DNA of 64,000 nt from JAFIFT01 sp020051095. Lineage in GTDB: Bacteria > Pseudomonadota > Gammaproteobacteria > Legionellales > Legionellaceae. The position numbers were made by a program, and so were the translations under genes. The notes beneath the pieces are model-generated. The model searched no databases, had not been told where the DNA came from, and saw nothing but the letters and a program-made list of their open reading frames with translations. The stretch lies in contig NZ_CAXMZT010000003.1 of the NCBI RefSeq assembly GCF_964199965.1, forward strand, positions 186,001-250,000, given 5' to 3'. This document shows positions 8,576-16,939 of this stretch, piece after piece; within the stretch, counting starts at the first letter, position 1; every line of letters starts with the position of its first letter.

Positions 8576-8789
8576 CTTTGTACCGGACAAAAACTCATAT
8601 CTAAGACGTGCCCGTGCCCAATGTTAATGGTGCCCGAGCCCGTGCCCGGTTTTTAATAGGCAGAAATCACTTTTGTTCGGTGGGCTGCTTCAAGATCAAA
8701 GTTTATCTTTTAATTCTTCAAAATCGGGCACGGGCTCGGGCACGCTCACGGGCTCGTATTAGTTCTTTTTTGCTTTTGTCCGGTACAAG
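8576..8789. mobile_element. MITE family A, copy 2 (about 214 bp)
   Basis: Left end CTTTGTACCGGACAAAA, right end its inverse ending GTCCGGTACAAG. It is flanked by TAACAATTTA on both sides (8566-8575 and 8790-8799), a 9-10-bp target duplication. The interior is strikingly palindromic, built from GTGCCCGAGCCCGTGCCCG and its reverse complement. The right-hand duplication includes the stop codon of the thioredoxin-like gene, so insertion occurred exactly at that gene's end without disrupting it. Confidence 0.88.
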
Positions 8790-8796
8790 TAACAAT

Positions 8797-9255
8797 TTAT
8801 CCATTGTTAACTTCCTTAAGGTTTAAAGCAATCAATAGACTTTCGGCTGTTTGTGGGCCATAAAGAACCTTCTGAACGTTTCCTCTAGCATCAATAATAA
8901 ATGTTGCAGGGACGGCTCTTATATTTCCCAAAGCTAGCATTTTTGCTGGATTGACTGCTAATGATGGATAGTCTATATGATGTATTTTTACGGCATCTCG
9001 TTGCTCAGACAAGGGGGGTTGATCAAAGTTGACCGCAAATAATGCTACTTTTTGGTGGAAATTTTGATAAAAATCATTCAATGACTTAATCTCATCCACG
9101 CACGGCTGACACCAATCCGCCCAATAATTAATAACAATTTTTTTGTTTGCCAAGCTCTCGAGTGAGATGCGCTTGCCATCTAACGTATCAAAAACGATCT
9201 GAGAGTGAGCCAAAGCTGCATACAATACCAGGAGTAAACAACAAAACCGTTTCAT
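8797..9255 (-). CDS. Thioredoxin-like TlpA/ResA family protein
   Basis: Probable periplasmic thiol-disulfide oxidoreductase. From the ATG at 9255, with AAAGAGAG upstream, it has 152 residues: an N-terminal signal sequence (MKRFCCLLLVLYAALAHS), then a thioredoxin fold with the redox motif WCQPC at residues 48-52 and the cis-proline loop AVPATFIID. It resembles TlpA/ResA reductases that keep apocytochrome or other envelope cysteines reduced, but the exact partner cannot be told from sequence. The gene is divergent from the VTT gene; a MITE sits directly at its stop codon. Confidence 0.8.
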   Translation of the reverse strand: MKRFCCLLLVLYAALAHSQIVFDTLDGKRISLESLANKKIVINYWADWCQPCVDEIKSLNDFYQNFHQKVALFAVNFDQPPLSEQRDAVKIHHIDYPSLAVNPAKMLALGNIRAVPATFIIDARGNVQKVLYGPQTAESLLIALNLKEVNNG

Positions 9256-9331
9256 AATTGCTCTCTTTATAATTTGCTTCAATAGCTGAAACAGAGTACC
9301 ATAACCCTTACGTCAAGACAAAAATTAGTCT

Positions 9332-9973
9332 ATGAAATTTTTTTTTACTCTGTTTTTTGTCCTTGTATTTGTTGGCTTTACATTACTTTTTAACCAACAT
9401 GCCAACGACATACTTATCTGGATAAAATCGCTAGGATGGGCAGCACCTGTCTTTTTTTGCTTCTTCTATATGTTAGCCACCTTGTTTTTTATGCCAACCT
9501 TAGTCATAACGTTTGCTGGGGGAGCGGTATTTGGCCCAGTATTAGGAACCATTCTCAATCTGACAGGCGCAACATTAGGTGCTACGGCCGCTTTTTGTCT
9601 GAGCCGTTATATAGCACGTAAGTGGATATACCGATTTAATCATTATAAGATTGGTCAATTAATTCGTGTCTTTGATCGAAGAGGGTGGCCATTTTTAGCG
9701 TTTCTACGTGTTGTACCCATCATACCATTTAACCTGGTAAATTATGGCCTGGGATTAACCAATATGAAGTTACGGGATTATGTCATCATCACCGTTCTCT
9801 TTCTGACACCGCCTGAAATTATTTACACAAGTTGTGGCTATGCAGGCAGCCATGCTTTACTCAATGGCACCGTACTCAATCCCGTTCTTATCATGGGTTT
9901 ACTCGGTCTAGGTGTCTTATTCACGCTGCTGGTTATCTGGTTGCAAAAAAATTATCGCTTAAGCAATTGGTAA
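9332..9973 (+). CDS. VTT-domain (TVP38/TMEM64, DedA-like) membrane protein
   Basis: A 213-residue polytopic inner-membrane protein of the VTT/SNARE-associated superfamily, whose members are linked to lipid scrambling or lipid-carrier recycling. Visible features are five to six hydrophobic segments, a reentrant-loop region with FAGGAVFGPVLGT, and the hallmark FLRVVPIIPFNLVNYGLGLT. The ATG follows the upstream divergent gene by 76 bases. Its 3' end overlaps the convergent pabC by 22 bases. The substrate is unknown. Confidence 0.82.
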   Translation: MKFFFTLFFVLVFVGFTLLFNQHANDILIWIKSLGWAAPVFFCFFYMLATLFFMPTLVITFAGGAVFGPVLGTILNLTGATLGATAAFCLSRYIARKWIYRFNHYKIGQLIRVFDRRGWPFLAFLRVVPIIPFNLVNYGLGLTNMKLRDYVIITVLFLTPPEIIYTSCGYAGSHALLNGTVLNPVLIMGLLGLGVLFTLLVIWLQKNYRLSNW

Positions 9974-10776
9974 ATTTCATGTTCTACTGGGTAGACCTGG
10001 TCATCAATCTGATGCACCGGAAGAAAACCAAGCACACTATTCGTTATAAAAATCGCCTCTGCTTTTTGCAGATGATACCGGGATAATACTGTCTCATGAC
10101 ATGATAGTCCAAGGCTTCTGGCCTTCTCAAGAAAAACCTCCCTCATCACACCAGGAAGAATCGAAAGATTAAGCGATGGGGTATATAACTCACCATCGAG
10201 AATCATAAAAACATTGGCAGCCGACGTTTCTAAGACATAGCCATTATTATCAAAGATAATGACATCATCTCTTCCCTTAGCCAGGGCATAGCGCTTTGCT
10301 TGAATATTCTCGATATAACTTAACGTTTTATGGCGATACACAGGGTTATTGCTGTCTCGAAGCCAAGGTAACGACACTAAAGACCAGGCTTTTGCTAATG
10401 ATTCTGATTCATAGATCTGCCAGAAAATCTCACATCCATCCGCAGTGACGTTCAACCCTCTTTTTTCTGAAAGGGGAAGCAAAATGACTTTTACAATCCC
10501 ATTTTGACAATTTGAACAAGCAATAGCTTGGTTCAATTGAGACAACCAATCAGACAAAGAGAGAGGAAATGGGATTGATAATTGACAAGCGGAGTTATTC
10601 ATCCGCTGCCAATGTTTCTTGGCATTTGCAACTTCGCCATGTTTGACACACATGGTTTCAAAGAGACCTTCGCCAAGAAACAGTCGATTATAGCCTTTAT
10701 TGAGGACTTTTTCGGGATTTTCCCAAGTAACGGGATGGGTATTACTCAGTTTATAGGTAGTCTTCAATATCTTCAC
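9952..10776 (-). CDS. pabC: Aminodeoxychorismate lyase (class IV aminotransferase)
   Basis: PLP enzyme that probably converts 4-amino-4-deoxychorismate to p-aminobenzoate and pyruvate for folate synthesis. It has 274 residues. The fold-type IV signature includes GEGLFETMCV near the N-terminus, the likely PLP lysine K150 in YRHKTLSY, and the later ETSAANVFMI and LPGVMREVF motifs. A D-amino-acid or branched-chain transaminase cannot be fully excluded. It starts with GTG inside the last codons of the small acidic gene upstream (26-base overlap), suggesting coupled translation. Confidence 0.75.
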   Translation of the reverse strand: MKILKTTYKLSNTHPVTWENPEKVLNKGYNRLFLGEGLFETMCVKHGEVANAKKHWQRMNNSACQLSIPFPLSLSDWLSQLNQAIACSNCQNGIVKVILLPLSEKRGLNVTADGCEIFWQIYESESLAKAWSLVSLPWLRDSNNPVYRHKTLSYIENIQAKRYALAKGRDDVIIFDNNGYVLETSAANVFMILDGELYTPSLNLSILPGVMREVFLEKARSLGLSCHETVLSRYHLQKAEAIFITNSVLGFLPVHQIDDQVYPVEHEIYQLLKR

Positions 10777-10918
10777 GAAGCTGCTTTTCTTCTAACATTC
10801 TTTCTAAACGCTTACGCGCATCGATATGTTTTATTTCGTCTGAACTATCCAGTTCATTTTCTACATCAACGAATTCTTCTTCATCAAGGTTGTAGTCATC
10901 ACTAATCCACTCTCTCAT
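10751..10918 (-). CDS. Small acidic protein, PA3496-like
   Basis: A 55-residue highly acidic protein starting MREWISDDYNLDEEEFVDVE, followed by a charged helix (IDARKRLERMLEEKQLREDI). This acidic-head plus Arg/Glu-rich helix pattern recalls the short PA3496-type proteins annotated as putative envelope-integrity factors in gammaproteobacteria; the match is by pattern only. Its 3' end overlaps the GTG start of pabC, so the two probably form an operon. Confidence 0.65.
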   Translation of the reverse strand: MREWISDDYNLDEEEFVDVENELDSSDEIKHIDARKRLERMLEEKQLREDIEDYL

Positions 10919-10987
10919 AATACACTCTCAATTAGATTATATCGATAGGAATTGTTGGGGATCGCTAGGTTTAGTTGCGTTAACAAC

Positions 10988-11022
10988 AAGCCTATTCTAT
11001 GCCCCTAAAGAAAAATAGGCTT
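10988..11022. other. Hairpin in the pabC-ygfA gap
   Basis: AAGCCTATT and AATAGGCTT form a 9-bp perfect stem around a 17-base loop, followed on the plus strand by a T-rich run. The 273-base gap between the two divergent genes contains no other structure except a small palindrome, AATTCACTGTGAATT, at about 11050. It could be part of a short RNA or a regulatory site; no gene ends here. Confidence 0.3.
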
Positions 11023-11197
11023 ATATCATTGTTTTATTTTTCTGACAAGCAATAATTCACTGTGAATTCCCAATAATCTAAAATAATCGGATATATTCAC
11101 CCGAATATAAACCCAATCACTCTGCCAAATTCACTATTCCAATCAGTATAGATATCGCTTATTATTGAAAGCCTTACAGGGTAAAAGATGATTGGAT

Positions 11198-11782
11198 ATG
11201 GCCGATAGAGTTCACCAGATAATCCGACAAAATTTGCGGCAGATTCGTAGCAAACTGAGCCCTTCGTGTCAGATGAAGGCTTCGCAGCATGTTTGTGAGA
11301 AAATAAAGCGACTCAAAGTGTTTCGTTATGCCAAAAAAATTGCTTTATATCATGCTATCAACGGTGAAATAAGCTTAGACATATTGTGGAAGTCAGCCCC
11401 TTATCAAGGGAAGTTTTGCTATTTTCCCGCGTTAAAAGATAACAAAAGCTTATGCTTCCTTCCAACCACACCTGCAACCGATAAGCAAGACAATCGCTTT
11501 GGTATTCCTGAACCAAATGTCTGCCATACTCAAGCAATTCCAGTTGAGGATTTAGATATCATTTTCATGCCACTGGTTGCCTTTGATAAGATGGGAAATC
11601 GCCTGGGGATGGGTGCTGGCTATTATGATAAGACGCTAGCGGGGATTCAAGGCCCGTTATTAGTTGGTGTGGCTTATCAATTTCAACAACTCGATCATAT
11701 TAAAACCCATTCACTAGACATTCCACTTCATGCCATCATCACAGATAAGATGATCTTCGATCCAAAGCATCGTCTAGCCTAA
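11198..11782 (+). CDS. 5-formyltetrahydrofolate cyclo-ligase
   Basis: Cytosolic ATP-dependent enzyme converting 5-formyl-THF to 5,10-methenyl-THF (YgfA/FAU1 family). About 194 residues. The N-terminus has RQNLRQIRSKLSP, the middle YFPALKD and FGIPEP, and the C-terminal signature MPLVAFDKMGNRLGMGAGYY is very well conserved. An in-frame TTG six bases upstream (11192), with AGGG about ten bases before it, is an alternative start. The 3' end overlaps the convergent P-II gene by nine bases. In many gammaproteobacteria 6S RNA sits just upstream; none was recognisable here. Confidence 0.9.
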   Translation: MADRVHQIIRQNLRQIRSKLSPSCQMKASQHVCEKIKRLKVFRYAKKIALYHAINGEISLDILWKSAPYQGKFCYFPALKDNKSLCFLPTTPATDKQDNRFGIPEPNVCHTQAIPVEDLDIIFMPLVAFDKMGNRLGMGAGYYDKTLAGIQGPLLVGVAYQFQQLDHIKTHSLDIPLHAIITDKMIFDPKHRLA

Positions 11783-12115
11783 CGCATCTTCGCCAACTTC
11801 ACCCGTTCTAACTCGGACAACTTGTTCAATATCATAGACAAATATTTTTCCATCCCCAATTTTGCCCGTATAAGCAGCTTTACAGATGGCATCGATGGCT
11901 GTCTCAACCATATCATCCGACAATGCCACTTCAATTTTAATTTTTGGCAGAAAATCAACAACATACTCTGCCCCACGATATAGTTCTGTGTGTCCTTTTT
12001 GACGACCAAAACCCCTCACTTCCGTCAATGTAATGCCTGGAATGCCAATTTCCATTAAGGCTTCATGGACATCATCGAGCTTAAACGGCTTAATTATGGC
12101 TGTCAGCATTTTCAT
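11774..12115 (-). CDS. Nitrogen regulatory protein P-II
   Basis: Trimeric signal protein that senses 2-oxoglutarate and ATP/ADP and controls glutamine synthetase and related targets. It has 113 residues. The T-loop contains Tyr51 (RGAEYVVDFLPK), the uridylylation site, and the C-terminal signature TGKIGDGKIFVYDIEQVVRVRTGE. GlnB and GlnK cannot be separated by sequence alone; no amtB or glnA is adjacent. The gene is divergent from ubiK, 66 bases away. Confidence 0.93.
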   Translation of the reverse strand: MKMLTAIIKPFKLDDVHEALMEIGIPGITLTEVRGFGRQKGHTELYRGAEYVVDFLPKIKIEVALSDDMVETAIDAICKAAYTGKIGDGKIFVYDIEQVVRVRTGEVGEDALG

Positions 12116-12181
12116 TGTTGTTATCCTTTCATCACATCTGCTAAACTTCAGTCAATAGCATATCACAATGGAGCGTTAATA

Positions 12182-12433
12182 ATGAATAGCGAACAGTTTG
12201 ACAAGGTTGCAAAAAAACTCTTTGAAGCATTGCCAACAAGCGTTCAAAATTTGGAAAAGGATATTCAGAAAAAGTTTCATGATGTGTTACTCGCGACGTT
12301 TCAGAAAATGGACCTCATCACCCGTGATGAATTTGACACCCAAACCAAAGTGCTCATCAAAACGCGTGAAAAAGTTGATTCCTTACAAGCTCAGCTGGAT
12401 GCCCTACTAGCCAAAAAGCATAAAGGAAGCTAG
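12182..12433 (+). CDS. ubiK: UbiK-type ubiquinone biosynthesis accessory factor
   Basis: Small coiled-coil protein of the YqiC/BMFP family, which in E. coli assists the Ubi complex in aerobic ubiquinone synthesis. From the ATG at 12182, with GGAG upstream, it has 83 residues: an amphipathic N-terminal helix, the conserved centre FQKMDLITRDEFDTQ, and a C-terminal coiled coil (LIKTREKVDSLQAQLDALLA). The reading frame is open further upstream, but the added residues overlap the divergent P-II gene and look non-coding. It lies 32 bases before the yifB-like gene. Confidence 0.88.
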   Translation: MNSEQFDKVAKKLFEALPTSVQNLEKDIQKKFHDVLLATFQKMDLITRDEFDTQTKVLIKTREKVDSLQAQLDALLAKKHKGS

Positions 12434-12465
12434 AATAACGCCTGGTCCAACTACAAGGAATTGTT

Positions 12466-13983
12466 ATGCAACTCGCAAATACCCAAGCGAGAACCACGCT
12501 TGGTATTGATGCACGCCGCGTGTCTGTTGAAGTTCATCTAATCAATGCACTGCCAAAACTCATCATCGTCGGATTAGCTGAAACAGCCGTAAAAGAAAGT
12601 AAAGAACGTGTTGCTAGCGCCATTAGCAACAGTAATTTTCGCCTACCAAACCGCAAAATCATTGTCAATCTTGCCCCCGCCGATCTCCCTAAAAGCGGGA
12701 GTGGCTTAGATTTAGCAATTGCCATTGGCATTTTAGCGGCCTCGAAACAAATCCCAGCAACAACCCTACCTAATTATGAATTTGTCGGTGAATTAGCATT
12801 AAGTGGGGCAATCCGGGGTGTGAAAGCGATCATTCCCATTGTCTTAGCTGCAAAACGAGAAGGAAAAACGATTATTATTTCCTCAGATAATGCAAACGAA
12901 GCGGCTATCACAGGATATGAAAAGGTATTAACTGCTAACCATTTACAAGAGGTAACGGCATTTCTTTGTAATCAGCATCAATTAGACCCTCTTCCTCCAC
13001 GCTCTAACGAAGATTTTGATAGTGATCCTATCGACTGGTCTGAAATTAAAGGGCAAGCTCACGCCAAACAGGCACTGGTCATTGCCGCGAGTGGTGGCCA
13101 TAGTGTGTTATTAAGTGGCCCACCCGGAAGTGGTAAAAGCATGCTGGCAAAGCGATTTCCAACAATCTTACCACGATTGCAAGAAGAACAAGCACTGTCC
13201 GTAGCTGCCATTCATTCGATCAATGGCAATCAACCAAACTTTAACCATTGGCGAACACCACCCTTTCGTGCACCTCACCACACCGCATCGCCAGTTGCTT
13301 TGGTAGGCGGTGGGAACCCGCCTAAACCAGGGGAAATTTCCTTAGCTCATCATGGCGTCTTATTTTTAGATGAACTCCCTGAATTCAATCGGCAAGTGTT
13401 GGAGACGCTCCGCGAGCCACTTGAATCTGGCCATATCTGCATTTCAAGAGCGGCTATGCAAATGGAGTTCCCAGCTGATTTTCAATTAATTGCGGCTATG
13501 AATCCTTGCCCCTGTGGCCAATGGGGTAACGAAGAAGGCTCGTGTCTATGCTCTCCGGATAAGATTCAGCGCTATCTAAGCAAATTATCAGGGCCATTAT
13601 TAGACCGCATCGATATCCAAGTCAATGTGAAAGCATTAAGCCACCACACGATGATTAATACAACCCCCAATCCAGGAGGTGAAAGCAAACGAATTAGAAA
13701 GGAGGTTGAGCGACTTCAACAAAGACAGCGGGACCGCCAGGGGATGTTAAATAGCCAGCTTAACAGTAAAGATCTTGAGTTAGTTTGTCAGTTAGATGAA
13801 GCCAGTAAACAATTTTTGCTTTTAGCCATGGAAAAATTAAAATTATCCGCTCGCTCTTATCATCGTTTACTCAAAGTAGCGAGAACCATTGCGGATATCG
13901 CAAATGAGCCGAATGTCAGTACTGAATCGATACAACAAGCCTTATCCTTTAAACAAACCATTGGACAACCGTTGTTCGCCTAA
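12466..13983 (+). CDS. comM: YifB/ComM family Mg-chelatase-like AAA ATPase
   Basis: Homologue of ComM/YifB, a hexameric helicase-like AAA+ ATPase that promotes branch migration during natural transformation. It has 505 residues: a Lon-S5-like N-terminal domain (to about 170), then Walker A GPPGSGKSMLAKR, Walker B GVLFLDELPEF, the arginine-finger region, a cysteine cluster NPCPCGQWG...CLC, and the C-terminal Mg-chelatase helical domain (LSARSYHRLLKVARTIAD). The start and length match the family. Confidence 0.93.
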   Translation: MQLANTQARTTLGIDARRVSVEVHLINALPKLIIVGLAETAVKESKERVASAISNSNFRLPNRKIIVNLAPADLPKSGSGLDLAIAIGILAASKQIPATTLPNYEFVGELALSGAIRGVKAIIPIVLAAKREGKTIIISSDNANEAAITGYEKVLTANHLQEVTAFLCNQHQLDPLPPRSNEDFDSDPIDWSEIKGQAHAKQALVIAASGGHSVLLSGPPGSGKSMLAKRFPTILPRLQEEQALSVAAIHSINGNQPNFNHWRTPPFRAPHHTASPVALVGGGNPPKPGEISLAHHGVLFLDELPEFNRQVLETLREPLESGHICISRAAMQMEFPADFQLIAAMNPCPCGQWGNEEGSCLCSPDKIQRYLSKLSGPLLDRIDIQVNVKALSHHTMINTTPNPGGESKRIRKEVERLQQRQRDRQGMLNSQLNSKDLELVCQLDEASKQFLLLAMEKLKLSARSYHRLLKVARTIADIANEPNVSTESIQQALSFKQTIGQPLFA

Positions 13984-14097
13984 TTGTGAACTCAAACAGG
14001 ACGCTCTACAAAAGGTCGAGGGATAGACACTTTTTTAAACCAATATTAATAGTGTCATATAAAAGTATCGAAGCAATGAATGGGTATAGCAAAGTGA

Positions 14098-14997
14098 TTA
14101 GGCGTTTTTCGAAAGCGCTGTCAATATTGCCATTCGCACATACACACCATTAGTCACTTGTTCTAGAATTTTTGATTGTGGCCCGTCTATGACGTCAGAG
14201 GTCATTTCGATTCCACGGTTCACAGGGCCTGGATGCATCACGATGGCATCGGGTTTTGCCAGTGCTAAACGCATCGCATCGATGCGAAAATCTTGTTGAT
14301 ATCGATTGATATCAAATGCATCTTCAGAAGCTAGCCGTTCCTTTTGCACCCTTAGCCCCATCACCACATCTGCCCCCTTTAAGCCATCAGATAAGTCATC
14401 GGTCCATTGGCCATATGACATCGATTCGGGAGCCCAAATTTTTGGTGACACGAAGACTAATTCACCCACCCCCATTTTTTCACAAATGGTCGCAAATGAT
14501 CTTGCGACGCGTGAGTGACGTAAGTTGCCTACAACCGTGATTTTAATGTCACTTAACTTGGGTTTATAGCTCAACACCGTCATCATATCTAATAAAGCTT
14601 GACTAGGGTGAGCGCGCTTTCCATCCCCGCCATTGATAATATGAACAGGCAAGGTAGATAATTTTTTTGACAGCTCAACTGGCAAGCCATCTTGGCTATG
14701 GCGGATGATAAAATGGTGAATGCCCATAGCAGCCAAATTTCGGATGGTATCTTCGATGGCTTCACCTTTACTCTCGGAAGATCGGGATATATCAACATGG
14801 ATAACTTGCATGGATAGTTGTTTTGCTGCTTTTTCGAAACTGATACGAGTGCGGGTGCTATTTTCATAAAACATTAATGCAACCGCATGATAAGGAAGTT
14901 GGCTAGCATAAGGGTTTTCCTTAAACGATCGTGCTTGCGCTATCATGGTTTGAATCGCCTCTGCACTGAGTTGCTCTATATCTAAGAAATGCTGCAT
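14098..14997 (-). CDS. pyrB: Aspartate carbamoyltransferase catalytic subunit
   Basis: Second step of pyrimidine synthesis: carbamoyl phosphate plus aspartate to N-carbamoylaspartate. It has 299 residues. The carbamoyl-phosphate site MFYENSTRTRISFEKAAK and the distal HPGPVNRGIE motif are intact. It is the last gene of the algH-ruvX-pyrB operon, a classical gammaproteobacterial arrangement; the ruvX stop is 26 bases upstream. No pyrI-like regulatory subunit is adjacent. Confidence 0.95.
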   Translation of the reverse strand: MQHFLDIEQLSAEAIQTMIAQARSFKENPYASQLPYHAVALMFYENSTRTRISFEKAAKQLSMQVIHVDISRSSESKGEAIEDTIRNLAAMGIHHFIIRHSQDGLPVELSKKLSTLPVHIINGGDGKRAHPSQALLDMMTVLSYKPKLSDIKITVVGNLRHSRVARSFATICEKMGVGELVFVSPKIWAPESMSYGQWTDDLSDGLKGADVVMGLRVQKERLASEDAFDINRYQQDFRIDAMRLALAKPDAIVMHPGPVNRGIEMTSDVIDGPQSKILEQVTNGVYVRMAILTALSKNA

Positions 14998-15023
14998 GTT
15001 CCCCCCAACCTATCATTTTTCGA

Positions 15024-15443
15024 TTACGGAATGTCCCGAAGCCATTGCTCTAAAATCAAAGCAGCCGCATGAGCATCAATTTCTGCTTTTTTTAATTCTT
15101 TATATCCACCCACATCAAACAGATTTGCCCTGGCTTCTTTCGTTGTCAATCGTTCATCAACTAAATGGACGGGTAATCCATAGTCTTCACGCAAATGTTT
15201 GGCAAACTGTTTTGCAGGATCAGTGGTATATTGCGCTTTGCCTGCAATGGTCGTAGGCAACCCAACAACCAGTTCAGCAGGGCGCCACTGTTTAATGAGT
15301 TTAGTGATTTCTTGCCAATCTGGCTGTCCTTGATTGGCTTTTAGTGTTGTTAAGGGGCGCGCAGAAGCAGTTATCGACTGTCCTACAGCGACACCAATCC
15401 GGCTGTAACCAAAATCAAATCCTAGATAGATAACATTCGACAT
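15024..15443 (-). CDS. ruvX: RuvX/YqgF Holliday-junction resolvase-like protein
   Basis: RNase H-fold protein of 139 residues, thought to act in pre-16S rRNA 5' maturation and as a putative resolvase. Motifs: GFDFGYSRIGVAVG (first acidic strand), PAELVVGLPTT, and HLVDERLTTKEA with the second acidic residue; a late DAHAAALILEQWL motif completes the active site. It sits six bases downstream of algH. Confidence 0.94.
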   Translation of the reverse strand: MSNVIYLGFDFGYSRIGVAVGQSITASARPLTTLKANQGQPDWQEITKLIKQWRPAELVVGLPTTIAGKAQYTTDPAKQFAKHLREDYGLPVHLVDERLTTKEARANLFDVGGYKELKKAEIDAHAAALILEQWLRDIP

Positions 15444-15449
15444 GTGTGA

Positions 15450-16013
15450 TTAGGCATTACCAGACTGAAAGCTTAATTGACTCATATCCACACCAATGGA
15501 CTGACCCGCCATTTCCCATCGTTTTTCAAAGGGTATTTCATAAAGTAATTCGGATGTGGCAGGGCAAACCAGCCATTGATTCATCTTAACTTCATAATCA
15601 ATTTGCTCTTTAGACCACCCCGCATAACCCAGTGTTATCAAGACATCACTCGGCCCTTGGTCTTCAGCAAGGGCTTTGATAATATCATCTGACGTTGTGA
15701 CTGTCACGTTTTCCTTCAAGTTTAAGCTTGATCGCCACAAGCCAGATGGGCGGTGTATAACGAACCCTCGTTCTGGTTGAACAGGCCCACCGAATAACAC
15801 AGGAAGACGCTTTTGCTTTTCCTTGGTCGCGTGTATGTTCATTTGATCGAAAATGAATCCTAAGTGATATTGCAAAGGTTGGTTGATAATTAGTCCAACC
15901 GTGCCTTCTTGATGATGTTCACAAATATATACAACTGAATGGGCAAAGTTAGGATCTGTCAAACCAGGCATGGCGACCAATAGGTGATTTGCTAGCTGAA
16001 ATGACTCGATCAT
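15450..16013 (-). CDS. YqgE/AlgH family protein (UPF0301)
   Basis: A 187-residue cytosolic protein of unknown biochemical role; in Pseudomonas AlgH was linked to alginate regulation. The family stretches LANHLLVAMPGLTDPNFAHS, VYICEHHQEGTVGLIINQPL, LFGGPVQPERGFVIH and LGYAGWSKEQ are well preserved. It is the first gene of the algH-ruvX-pyrB operon. Confidence 0.92.
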   Translation of the reverse strand: MIESFQLANHLLVAMPGLTDPNFAHSVVYICEHHQEGTVGLIINQPLQYHLGFIFDQMNIHATKEKQKRLPVLFGGPVQPERGFVIHRPSGLWRSSLNLKENVTVTTSDDIIKALAEDQGPSDVLITLGYAGWSKEQIDYEVKMNQWLVCPATSELLYEIPFEKRWEMAGQSIGVDMSQLSFQSGNA

Positions 16014-16295
16014 TGCTTTTCCCTTATAAAAATAATCAATTATTATTTATAAGTATACACTATATAGTCACTCTTTTTTTTTCTTACCCATAGTGTCAAA
16101 TTTTGACTACAATAACGGTTTTTTTTAAGTTTTTTTAAACAAAACCCTTGAGTGGCTGATTAATTTTAGGTTATGTTGAAAGTACCTACTGAAAAAAATC
16201 GGTAGAAAGTAGCAATATTCATTAAAGGATGAATGCAATTGCTATGTTGATAGGGACGCAACATGCGATTGAGTGCTTTACATTAGGAGGGAGCA
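16014..16295. other. Divergent regulatory gap, algH / cold-shock gene
   Basis: A 282-base AT-rich gap with long T-runs. A small palindrome, GTCAAATTTTGAC, lies near 16095-16108. The gap probably carries promoters for both the algH operon and the cold-shock gene, with a long 5' leader for the latter as known for cspA-type mRNAs. A weak hairpin (CTACT...AGTAG, about 16187-16211) lies in the leader. No gene was seen. Confidence 0.35.
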
Positions 16296-16550
16296 ATGGC
16301 TATAGGTGAAGTCAAATGGTTTAATAATGCCAAAGGATGGGGCTTTATCATTCCACAAGGCGGCGGTGAAGATATCTTCGTTCACTATTCTTCAATTCAT
16401 GGTACAGGGTACAAAACGTTATTTCCTGGGCAACAAGTCAATTTCGACCTTGTTGAAGGAGAACGTGGGCATCATGCCACTAACGTAATAGCTTTGACAG
16501 AGGCACCTGACCAACAGCGGGAAATGCTAAAAGAATGTCAAGAAGGATGA
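16296..16550 (+). CDS. Cold-shock domain protein (CspA family)
   Basis: Single-stranded nucleic-acid-binding OB-fold protein of 84 residues. It contains RNP1 (KGWGFI, where most family members have KGFGFI) and RNP2 (DIFVHYSSI), and a C-terminal extension of about fifteen residues beyond the usual CspA length, more like CspD. A perfect AGGAGG lies before the ATG. An intrinsic terminator follows. Confidence 0.93.
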   Translation: MAIGEVKWFNNAKGWGFIIPQGGGEDIFVHYSSIHGTGYKTLFPGQQVNFDLVEGERGHHATNVIALTEAPDQQREMLKECQEG

Positions 16551-16586
16551 TATTACCCACCTTCGAAATTGTCCTCATCCTATAAT

Positions 16587-16623
16587 AACCCGGGCAAACT
16601 ATCTTGTTTTTCCGGGTTTTTGT
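16587..16623 (+). terminator. Rho-independent terminator after the cold-shock gene
   Basis: AACCCGG (16587-16593) pairs with CCGGGTT (16612-16618) across an 18-base loop and is followed by a run of T. It is 37 bases after the cold-shock stop codon. Confidence 0.75.
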
Positions 16624-16653
16624 TTTAGAGTTAAGAAAGCTTGGGAAATATAT

Positions 16654-16840
16654 ACTCTTACGTGAATGTTTGCGTTACCGTCTGCGTTACCGAACCAATC
16701 CCTTTCTATCAAAAATAATTCGTTTAAGCTTGGAAATGTCGCTCTAGTTTTGCGATTAGCAACAGCAAGTGTCGGATTATTAGTCGAGTGTTATTGTTAC
16801 AATTAAGCTATTTCGGTAACGCAAACGTTTACGGAATAGT
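16654..16840. mobile_element. MITE family C, copy 1
   Basis: Terminal inverted repeats: left CTTACGTGAATGTTTGCG followed by a doubled GTTACCG; right, in reverse, CGTAAACGTTTGCGTTACCG. The interior is about 130 bases and AT-rich, with no coding potential. The same ends occur at 46662-46847 and singly at 17990-18016. It occupies the gap between the cold-shock gene and hemH. Confidence 0.75.
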
Positions 16841-16939
16841 GGGATTTTCTCATCTATAAGGCTATCTCTATTCCAAACTATTTCAATATCTAAACAAACC
16901 AGATAAAATGCTAACTTAGTCAATTAGAACGATTAGTCA

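Noticed and set aside
8608..8826. A 72-codon plus-strand reading frame rich in Arg-Ala
   Set aside because: It reads through the palindromic GTGCCCG blocks of a MITE and into the antisense of the thioredoxin-like gene; not a protein gene.
10919..11191. 6S RNA upstream of the 5-FTHF cyclo-ligase gene
   Set aside because: Gene order suggested it, but the sequence is AT-rich and lacks the paired arms and central bubble of 6S RNA; only a small hairpin was found.
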